Shown piece after piece: positions 1-5,196 of a stretch of DNA of 6,311 nt; within the stretch, counting starts at the first letter, position 1; every line of letters begins with the position of its first letter. A model generated the notes under the pieces. It was not told the origin of the DNA, ran no database searches, and was given only the letters and a program-made list of their open reading frames with translations. The position numbers were made by a program, and so were the translations under genes. Source of the stretch: an uncultured Cellvibrio sp. (GTDB lineage Bacteria > Pseudomonadota > Gammaproteobacteria > Pseudomonadales > Cellvibrionaceae); the NCBI GenBank assembly GCA_946482385.1, contig CAMLRI010000139.1:1-6311 (forward strand). The letters run 5' to 3'.

Positions 1-1178
1 TGCTGGCCTGCGCCCGGCCCAACCAATTGCGCCAGGATGAGGTAGCCCAGTGTTACCGCTTGCTCGACCTGCTGGCCAGCCAGGCGGAGCTGGAAAGCTA
101 CCGCCCCGAGGGCAAGGAAAACCTCTACCTGGTTAACACCCACAGCGCCCGCCCGCCCTTTTACAAATCGCGCCTGGAAACCGGCCAGCAGGCCGAGGGT
201 TTACTGGAACTGCGCACCAGCGCTCTGCTCAAGCGCCTGCAAGAACTGCACAGCGGTGCCGAGGGCGACAAAAACCACAGCGCCATCCAGCTCAGCCCGG
301 CGCTGCTAAAGCACCTGGTGCAAGCCTGGAGCCACCAGGCCATGCGCAGCTTCGAGCGGCAGGAAGTGCAGGCCGAAATAGACGTGATTGTGGGGCTGAC
401 CCATATCCATTTTTACCTTGCCGGGGAAACCCCGTTTAACGTTTTCCTCAAGCAACCCACGGCCACCCAGAGTGGCGACAGCATTTTCCAGCGCCGTGGC
501 GCCAAACTAAAAACCGCCGAGCTGCCCAAAGAGGACGACCCCTGGGGCGAGGCTTTTGATATCACCGGCACAGTGCTGGAGGGCGCCAAGCGCTCCACCC
601 TGAATATCGAATCGGCGCTGCTCAACCAGCAAAAGCAGGATTACACCGGCGAGCACCCCATCTACAAAGTCCCCCTGATCGACCGCAGCCCCGGCGGCTT
701 TGGCCTGGAATGGCGCGGCGATATACCCGCCCAGGTAAAGGCAGGCGAACTGGTGGGGCTGCGCGAATACGGGCGCAACAAGTGGTTGCTGGGCGTAGTG
801 CGCTGGGCTCATCAAATCAAGGGCGCCACCCAGCTGGGTATCCAGGTATTGGCGCCCCAGGTGGAACCTGTCGCCCTGGCGGTGGTGCACAAAACCGGCG
901 GTTTTTCCGAATACCTGCGCGGGCTGCGTATTCCCGAGTTAAGGGCGATCCACCAGCCCCACAGCCTGATTACCAACGCCATCAGTTTCCACGAGTATTC
1001 CAAGGTGCGCCTTTACACCCAGGCGCAAGCCGGCGACCACCGCGACGACCTCAACCTGCAACTGACCCAACGGCTGTTCGCCACCGGCGCCTTTAGCCAA
1101 TTCGCCTACCGCGAACTGGTTAGCAGCCAAGGCGAAAGCAGCAGCAAGAGCGACGACTTCGACGCTGTGTGGGAATAG
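1..1178 (+). CDS. PilZ-like domain protein next to fimX (5' end missing)
   Basis: The reading frame is open from the left edge (first full codon at base 3) to TAG at 1176-1178, so the 5' end and true start lie outside the window; the TTG at 27 has no ribosome site and is not a credible start. About 391 residues are visible. The N-terminal half is helical and matches no catalytic family I recognise. From about base 660 to 870 there is a PilZ-like beta domain: the D-x-S-x-x-G signature appears as DRSPGG (681-698), followed by GLREYG, the GVVRW strand and an LGIQVLAP strand. The R-x-x-x-R motif that normally precedes it and grips c-di-GMP is not seen in the preceding 35 residues. A further beta-rich segment and a serine/acidic tail ending DDFDAVWE follow. 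Its place before fimX matches the PA4958 position in P. aeruginosa as I recall it. A c-di-GMP-related role is inferred; ligand binding is doubtful. Confidence 0.75.
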   Translation, partial: LACARPNQLRQDEVAQCYRLLDLLASQAELESYRPEGKENLYLVNTHSARPPFYKSRLETGQQAEGLLELRTSALLKRLQELHSGAEGDKNHSAIQLSPALLKHLVQAWSHQAMRSFERQEVQAEIDVIVGLTHIHFYLAGETPFNVFLKQPTATQSGDSIFQRRGAKLKTAELPKEDDPWGEAFDITGTVLEGAKRSTLNIESALLNQQKQDYTGEHPIYKVPLIDRSPGGFGLEWRGDIPAQVKAGELVGLREYGRNKWLLGVVRWAHQIKGATQLGIQVLAPQVEPVALAVVHKTGGFSEYLRGLRIPELRAIHQPHSLITNAISFHEYSKVRLYTQAQAGDHRDDLNLQLTQRLFATGAFSQFAYRELVSSQGESSSKSDDFDAVWE

Positions 1179-1250
1179 CAATAGCCACCGCGCTGGAGAC
1201 AGAGAAAAAACCGCAAATGCTCGACCAGGTCGCATAATTTTCGCGACGGG

Positions 1251-1278
1251 TTGAGCAGAAATCGGATTCAGGTAAGAT
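1251..1278 (+). promoter_or_regulatory. Possible sigma70 promoter for fimX
   Basis: TTGAGC (1251-1256, four of six matches to TTGACA) lies 16 bp before TAAGAT (1273-1278, four of six to TATAAT). This is the best-spaced pair I see in the gap. It would give a leader of roughly 225 nt ahead of fimX, running through the palindrome and tandem repeat. The match is modest, and promoters closer to the gene cannot be excluded, for example one using TATAGT at 1437-1442. Confidence 0.25.
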
Positions 1279-1403
1279 TGCCGGCAGTTTTGCGCTGCCT
1301 GCACCGGGTATACCCATGCAAGCACTCCGCGACACAAGGCAGTATCGGCACACCCAGCGGCAGCGCTTGTCAGAATAATCAACAATGTGGCGCCCCTATC
1401 AGC

Positions 1404-1441
1404 AACAGATAGGGCTATAGCACTAACAGATAGAGCTATAG
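1404..1441. repeat. Tandem 17-bp direct repeat, 21-bp period
   Basis: Copy 1 is AACAGATAGGGCTATAG (1404-1420) and copy 2 is AACAGATAGAGCTATAG (1425-1441); they match at 16 of 17 positions. The start-to-start distance is 21 bp, two turns of B-DNA, so both copies face the same side of the helix, as paired operator sites often do. Each ends in the palindromic core CTATAG, and copy 1 also pairs with CCCTATC at 1394-1400. The block lies 72-109 bp upstream of the fimX ATG. The binding protein is unknown, and a simple slippage duplication is the alternative. Confidence 0.6.
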
Positions 1442-1462
1442 TCAATTCAATCCCGCGCGTTT

Positions 1463-1516
1463 ATGGCCCGCCCATCAACGCCACCGCGCCACCTTAATTA
1501 CAAGATGTGTTTATGA
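1463..1516 (+). other. Possible 17-codon leader ORF ending on the fimX start
   Basis: ATG at 1463 opens a frame reading MARPSTPPRHLNYKMCL and stopping at TGA 1514-1516. That stop overlaps the fimX ATG in an ATGA arrangement, the usual geometry for translational coupling. The fimX ATG has only a weak ribosome site (AAG at 1502-1504), so coupling could help its translation. Against this, the leader ORF has no Shine-Dalgarno sequence of its own and a frame of this length arises easily by chance. Confidence 0.15.
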
Positions 1517-3609
1517 GCCATAGCGATACCACCATCAGGCTGCTAATCCTCAACAACCAGCGCGCAGAAGCCGAGCGGTTGATCAGCATGCTGCATTCAT
1601 CCGGCCACCCCTGCCGCGCCCAGCATGTAGAGAACGAAGAAGCCCTGGTCAAACTGCTGCAAGAGCAAAGCTGGGATCTACTCATCGGCAGCAACAAAAC
1701 CACCAATGTCGCCCCCCAGGCCGCCATCAAACAAATTCGCCGCTTGAATAAAGATGTGCCGGTGATACTGCAATACGAACCCGATGACGACGAACCCTTT
1801 GCGGTCATTGAAGGCCTGCGCATGGGCGCCACCGATGTAGTCAGCCTGGACGACGACCAGCACCTGCTACTGGTGATCGACCGCGAGCTGGCCAACCGCG
1901 AACACCGCCAGGCGCGCCGCACCGCCGACCGCCGTTTCCGCGAAGCCGAGCGCCGCAGCCAGCAACTGCTCGACAGCTCCCGCGATGCCATTGCCTATGT
2001 GCAAGACGGCCTCTACCTTTACGCCAACCAATCCTTTGCCGAGCTGTTTGGCTATGCCGATAAAGACGATATCGAAGCCATGCCAATTATGGACATGGTG
2101 GCCAAGCAGGATCAGCCGCGCCTGAAAAACTTCCTCAAGGATTTCACCTTTAAAGGCGAAGAGGCCGAATCCAGCACCCTGGCCTTTAATGGCCTCACCC
2201 ACGAGGGCGAGCAAAAACCGCTGAGCCTGGAAGTGTCGCTGGTTACCTACGACGAAGAACCCTGCCTGCAATTCCTCGCCCGCGCCCATGTGGGCAATAC
2301 CGCCCATAACGAGGAGCTGGAAGCCCAGCTCAAGCAAATCAAATGGCAGGACTTGGTCACCGGCCTTTACAACCGCCAGTACCTGATCAACCAGCTCGAC
2401 CAGCTGATTGCCAATGTCGACGAAAAGCAACACTACTGCCTGATGTACCTGGAGTTGGAAAACTTTAGCGAACAGGTCACCAATGCTTTTGGCGAAACCG
2501 GTGCCGACCTGGCCCTGGGCGACATAGCCGCGCTGCTGCGCAGCAAAGCCAATACCCAGGATGTAATAGCGCGCCTGGGGGATTCCGCCTTCGCAATCCT
2601 GGTGCCCAATATCAAAGCCGATGCCGCCATCAACCGCGCGCGCCAATTGGACAGCGCCGTGGCCAGCCACATTATCGACATAGACCACAAAACCCTGCAG
2701 GTGCGCTCCAGCATCGGCATAGCGCTGATCAACGAAAACACCACCAACACCAATACGGTGATTGAGCAGGCCCGCAGCGCCATGGAAAAAGTGCGCACTG
2801 GCGATACTCGCGTTGCCCTGTTCGAGCCGGATGTGCCCCAGCAGGAGAAAAAACTGGATGCCGCCGCCGCCCTGCAACAGGCGCTGGAAACCGAGCGCTT
2901 CCGCCTGCTCTTCCAACCGATTATCAGCCTGCGCGGTTCCGACGAGGAGTATTACGAAGTCTACCTGCGCATGGTCAACGACCAGGGCGAAGAGGTATCG
3001 CCCAAGCAATTCCTCGATGCCGCCGCCACCATTGGCGCCAGCACCAAGCTGGACCGCTGGGTGATCCTGGAATCCATCAAGATGCTGTCGGAGCATCGCG
3101 CCAAGGGCAACAAAACCAAGCTGATCGTCAATATCAGCCACCAGTCCCTGTGCGACGACACACTGCTGCCCTGGTTGAGCGTGGCCTTCAAGGCGGCCAA
3201 GCTGCCCAGCGATGCCATTACCTTCCAGGCCCAGGAAATTGATGTCACCACTCACCTCAACGCCGCCAAGGCCTTTGCCGAGGGGTTGGGCAAACTCAAA
3301 ACCCATTTTGCCATCAGCAATTTTGGCTGCTCGCTCAACCCCTTTAACACCCTCAAGCATGTGCCAGCCAACCTGATCAAGATCGACGGCTCTTTTACGA
3401 GCGATATCCAAAACAACAACGAAAACCCGGAGACCCTGATCAACCTGATCGAGCAGCTGCACGGCGAAAACAAAATCACCCTGGTGCCCTTTGTGGAAAA
3501 TGCCAGTGTGCTGTCCACCCTGTGGCAGGCGGGCGCCCACTATATCCAGGGGCATTATTTGCAGGAGCCAACCCACCATATGAGTTACGACTTCAATATG
3601 GAGTCCTAA
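1513..3609 (+). CDS. fimX: FimX: degenerate REC-PAS-GGDEF-EAL c-di-GMP effector
   Basis: FimX is the c-di-GMP-binding regulator of type IV pilus assembly and twitching; in Pseudomonas it sits at a cell pole and in xanthomonads it contacts PilZ and the PilB ATPase. Visible domains in this 698-residue protein: receiver-like fold (about 5-125), PAS (about 148-258, with LLDSSRDAIAYV and ANQSFAELFGY), GGDEF (about 275-435) and EAL (about 450-695). The receiver lacks its acidic pair (LILNNQ) and its phosphoacceptor (WDLLIGS). GGDEF reads LGDSA (355-359). EAL reads EVY (482-484), and the DDFGTG metal site reads SNFGCS (602-607). QPI (468-470), KID and FVEN (660-663) remain, fitting a binding pocket without catalysis. 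P. aeruginosa FimX is about the same length. The ATG at 1513 gives MSHSDTTIRLLIL; the in-frame GTG at 1507 would add two residues. Neither has a strong ribosome site. Confidence 0.93.
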   Translation: MSHSDTTIRLLILNNQRAEAERLISMLHSSGHPCRAQHVENEEALVKLLQEQSWDLLIGSNKTTNVAPQAAIKQIRRLNKDVPVILQYEPDDDEPFAVIEGLRMGATDVVSLDDDQHLLLVIDRELANREHRQARRTADRRFREAERRSQQLLDSSRDAIAYVQDGLYLYANQSFAELFGYADKDDIEAMPIMDMVAKQDQPRLKNFLKDFTFKGEEAESSTLAFNGLTHEGEQKPLSLEVSLVTYDEEPCLQFLARAHVGNTAHNEELEAQLKQIKWQDLVTGLYNRQYLINQLDQLIANVDEKQHYCLMYLELENFSEQVTNAFGETGADLALGDIAALLRSKANTQDVIARLGDSAFAILVPNIKADAAINRARQLDSAVASHIIDIDHKTLQVRSSIGIALINENTTNTNTVIEQARSAMEKVRTGDTRVALFEPDVPQQEKKLDAAAALQQALETERFRLLFQPIISLRGSDEEYYEVYLRMVNDQGEEVSPKQFLDAAATIGASTKLDRWVILESIKMLSEHRAKGNKTKLIVNISHQSLCDDTLLPWLSVAFKAAKLPSDAITFQAQEIDVTTHLNAAKAFAEGLGKLKTHFAISNFGCSLNPFNTLKHVPANLIKIDGSFTSDIQNNNENPETLINLIEQLHGENKITLVPFVENASVLSTLWQAGAHYIQGHYLQEPTHHMSYDFNMES

Positions 3610-3629
3610 ACCCCAGAACAGCAACCCAT

Positions 3630-3661
3630 AAAAAAAGCCGGCGAGAATGCCGGCTTTTTTT
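3630..3661. terminator. Bidirectional terminator between fimX and serB
   Basis: Seven A's, GCCGGC (3637-3642), a 6-nt loop GAGAAT, GCCGGC (3649-3654) and seven T's form a perfect stem with a T tract on either strand. It begins 20 bp after the fimX stop and ends 21 bp before the serB stop on the opposite strand, so one element can terminate both converging transcripts. This is a textbook intrinsic terminator. Confidence 0.93.
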
Positions 3662-3682
3662 ATGTTGGAGTGGTGCAGATAA

Positions 3683-4906
3683 TCACAGCAATTTGTCGCG
3701 CTCGCGCAGCCCCAAGAGGTAGAGGATCGCATCCAGGCCCAAATTGGAAATGGCGTGTTCCGCCGAGGCTTTTACCAAGGGCTTGGCGCGAAAGGCGATA
3801 CCCAAACCCGCCACACTCAGCATGGGCAAATCGTTGGCGCCATCGCCCACGGCGATCACCTGCTCCAGGGCTATGCCCTCCTGCTGGGCGAGCATGGCGA
3901 GCAGCTCCGCTTTGCGCTGGCCATCCACCACTGTGCCCTTCACTTCGCCGGTCACCTTGCCGTCGACTATATCCAGCTCGTTGGCATAGACATAATCAAT
4001 GCCCAATTTTTGCTGCAAGAAGCGGCCGAAATAATTAAACCCGCCGGAGAGGATGGCGGTTTTGTAACCGAGTTTTTTCAGGGTGGCGATGAGTTTTTCC
4101 GCGCCCTCGTTCAAGCGCAGCTGGGCGGCAATGCCGGCCAGTACCGATTCATCCAGCCCCTTGAGCAGCGCCATGCGGCGGGCAAAACTCTGCTTGAAAT
4201 CCAGCTCGCCGCGCATGGCCGCTTCGGTGATTTCCGCCACCTGCTCGCCCACTCCGGCGGCCTTGGCCAGTTCGTCAATTACCTCAGCGTCTATCAGGGT
4301 GGAATCCATATCGAAGCACACCAGGCGGCGGTTGCGGCGGTACACAGTATCGCGCTGGAATGCCAGGTCGATATTCAACCGCGCCGACAGCTCCATAAAA
4401 TCGGCGCGCAGCGCCGCCATATCCGCCGGGGTGCCGCGCACTGAAAATTCCACGCAGGCGCTGCCGCTATCCTGCTGCTCCAGGTCAGCCAGGGCAATGC
4501 GCCCGGAAAGGCGATTGATGCTGTCGATGTTCAGGCCGTGGCGGGAGGTGATAGCGGTCAGTTCGGCAATCTGGCCGGCGCTGATCTGGCGCGCCAGCAG
4601 GGTGACTATATGGCGGGTTTTGCCCTGCTGCTCCACCCAGTGGTTGTAGTCTTCGGCGCTGATAGTTTGGAAGCGCACCTGGATATCCAGGGCTTCGCAG
4701 GCGCTGCGGATGCGCTGCAACAGGGCATCGCGCTCACTGGCGGGCAGCTCCAGGTTAACCAGCATGCCCAGGGCCAGGGTGTCGTGGATCACCGCCTGGC
4801 CAATATCGAGGATGCGCGCATCGCAGTGCGACAGCGCCTGGGTGATGGCATAGGTCACGCCGGGTTTATCCTGGCCGGATGCGTTAATCAGTAAAATTTC
4901 GTTCAC
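3683..4906 (-). CDS. serB: Phosphoserine phosphatase SerB (ACT-ACT-HAD)
   Basis: SerB hydrolyses O-phospho-L-serine to L-serine and phosphate, the last step of serine synthesis, in the cytoplasm. With GTG at 4906-4904 as start the protein has 407 residues. Two ACT domains come first (about 3-80, opening NEILLINASGQDKPGV; about 98-180), then the HAD phosphatase. Motif I is DMDST with D199 as nucleophile and D201 as general acid; motif II is SGG (S287), motif III K332, motif IV GDGAND (D355, D359). The start is set by AAGAGAGG four bases upstream and by homologous SerB proteins, which begin directly at this beta strand. The upstream in-frame ATG at 4960 would add 18 residues, lacks a ribosome site and reads through a repeat. 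The ACT pair is typical of pseudomonad-type SerB, longer than the roughly 320-residue E. coli form. It converges on fimX and diverges from ytjB. Confidence 0.97.
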   Translation of the reverse strand: MNEILLINASGQDKPGVTYAITQALSHCDARILDIGQAVIHDTLALGMLVNLELPASERDALLQRIRSACEALDIQVRFQTISAEDYNHWVEQQGKTRHIVTLLARQISAGQIAELTAITSRHGLNIDSINRLSGRIALADLEQQDSGSACVEFSVRGTPADMAALRADFMELSARLNIDLAFQRDTVYRRNRRLVCFDMDSTLIDAEVIDELAKAAGVGEQVAEITEAAMRGELDFKQSFARRMALLKGLDESVLAGIAAQLRLNEGAEKLIATLKKLGYKTAILSGGFNYFGRFLQQKLGIDYVYANELDIVDGKVTGEVKGTVVDGQRKAELLAMLAQQEGIALEQVIAVGDGANDLPMLSVAGLGIAFRAKPLVKASAEHAISNLGLDAILYLLGLRERDKLL

Positions 4907-4910
4907 CTTG

Positions 4911-4918
4911 CCTCTCTT
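4911..4918 (-). promoter_or_regulatory. serB ribosome binding site
   Basis: On the minus strand AAGAGAGG is followed by CAAG and then the GTG start codon. This purine-rich site favours the GTG start at 4906 over the ATG at 4960, which has only CCCCGTT in front of it. Spacing of four bases is slightly short but workable. Confidence 0.7.
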
Positions 4919-4958
4919 AACCTGGTGGTTGCCGTCACTGGGTAACCTGGCGGTTGCC
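4918..4958. repeat. Tandem 16-bp direct repeat in the serB leader
   Basis: TAACCTGGTGGTTGCC (4918-4933) and TAACCTGGCGGTTGCC (4943-4958) match at 15 of 16 positions with a 25-bp period. Each copy contains the inverted half-sites AACC and GGTT separated by four bases, resembling a small operator. On the serB strand the second copy runs straight into the ribosome binding site. A protein-binding site, an RNA leader element or a slipped-strand duplication are all possible; nothing in the sequence decides between them. Confidence 0.55.
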
Positions 4959-5014
4959 ATAACGGGGCGATGGCCCGGGCATACTTAAACAGCCCAAGCG
5001 GATTGCGTAGGGCG

Positions 5015-5032
5015 CGCATTCTAGCCTAATTA
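5015..5032 (-). promoter_or_regulatory. Probable serB promoter core (-10 TAGAAT)
   Basis: Read on the minus strand, this arm is TAATTAGGCTAGAATGCG, containing TAGAAT (5 of 6 matches to TATAAT) in a GCTAGAATGCG context common at gammaproteobacterial -10 regions. Transcription would start near 5010 and give a leader of about 105 nt before the serB GTG. The -35 at 17-bp spacing would be GTGCCG (5046-5041), a poor match (three of six). Confidence 0.5.
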
Positions 5033-5074
5033 CCCCGCCCCGGCACAGGCGCCGGGGCGGCTGTGTTGCGCGGC

Positions 5075-5092
5075 TAATTAGGCTAAAATGCG
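5075..5092 (+). promoter_or_regulatory. Probable ytjB promoter core (-10 TAAAAT)
   Basis: TAATTAGGCTAAAATGCG contains TAAAAT at 5084-5089 (five of six matches to TATAAT). It is the mirror image of the serB promoter arm with one base changed. Transcription would begin near 5096, about 100 nt before the ytjB ATG. The expected -35 position (5061-5066, CTGTGT) is a poor match, so an activator or a strong context around the -10 may be needed. Confidence 0.5.
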
Positions 5093-5106
5093 GCGCATAA
5101 ATACAC

Positions 5107-5157
5107 CTACCCCTCTGGGTAGCGCCAGCAGCTGCACCCCGGCAAGGACAACGCCGG
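5107..5157 (+). other. Two small hairpins in the ytjB leader
   Basis: CTACCC/GGGTAG (5107-5112 with 5117-5122, loop CTCT) and CCGGC/GCCGG (5139-5143 with 5153-5157) could fold in the leader RNA. The loop of the second holds AAGGACAA, a sequence repeated at the ytjB ribosome binding site as part of CAAGGACAA (5143-5151 and 5181-5189). No known riboswitch pattern is recognised. Confidence 0.25.
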
Positions 5158-5181
5158 CCGAGGCGCCACTACAGATAAGAC

Positions 5182-5186
5182 AAGGA
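5182..5186 (+). promoter_or_regulatory. ytjB ribosome binding site
   Basis: AAGGA lies 10 bases before the ATG at 5197, slightly long but acceptable spacing. It supports this start, which is also followed directly by the expected membrane anchor. Confidence 0.6.
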
Positions 5187-5196
5187 CAATCACACC

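Larger units (their letters stand above)
1179..1512. other. Intergenic region upstream of fimX
   Basis: This 334-bp gap holds no convincing protein gene and no clear terminator for the preceding gene. Visible structure: a 5-bp stem GTCGC/GCGAC (1229-1233 with 1243-1247), a hairpin GGCAG/CTGCC (1283-1287 with 1295-1299), a perfect 10-bp palindrome GGGTATACCC (1306-1315), a 7-bp inverted repeat CCCTATC/GATAGGG (1394-1400 with 1408-1414) and a tandem 17-bp repeat (1404-1441). A possible leader ORF sits at its 3' end. The length and the clustering of repeats suggest that fimX has its own promoter and is not simply read through from the upstream gene. Confidence 0.6.
5015..5092. repeat. Nested inverted repeat between serB and ytjB
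   Basis: Outer arms 5015-5032 and 5075-5092 are reverse complements at 17 of 18 positions; the innermost 11 bp are perfect. Between them sits a perfect all-GC 10-bp inverted repeat (5035-5044 with 5051-5060, loop ACAGGC). No T tract follows either way, so it is not an obvious terminator. The arms hold -10-like sequences facing outward, so divergent promoters explain the outer symmetry; the inner hairpin falls where both -35 regions would be. Confidence 0.7.

Noticed and set aside
27..29. TTG at 27 as the start of the first gene
   Set aside because: The frame is open to the left edge and there is no ribosome site before it; the gene is simply truncated by the window.
1283..1293. Sigma54-like GG...GC element upstream of fimX
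   Set aside because: Only 7 bases separate GG and GC where about 10 are required, and the flanking bases do not match the -24/-12 consensus.
1120..1353. 77-codon minus-strand ORF at the end of the first gene and in the gap
   Set aside because: It has no ribosome site or recognisable motif and overlaps the end of the PilZ-like gene; it is most likely chance.
1867..3732. 621-codon open frame antisense to fimX
   Set aside because: It lies wholly opposite a clear fimX gene and the end of serB, has a low-complexity G/Q/V/L/H-rich product with no recognisable domain, and is the expected shadow of GC-rich codon use.
3755..4444. 229-codon + strand frame inside serB
   Set aside because: It is antisense to the HAD domain of SerB, which carries all four catalytic motifs; the + product shows no family signature.
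4907..4960. ATG at 4960 as the serB start (18 extra residues)
   Set aside because: It has no ribosome site and the added residues are encoded by leader repeat sequence. The GTG at 4906 has AAGAGAGG upstream and matches the usual SerB N-terminus.
4935..4982. Serine-responsive attenuator upstream of serB
   Set aside because: The short leader ORF has only one serine codon and no terminator hairpin with a T tract follows it, so the classical attenuation design is absent.
5035..5060. GC hairpin as an intrinsic terminator
   Set aside because: There is no T tract on either side, and it lies between divergent genes where no transcript would be expected to end.
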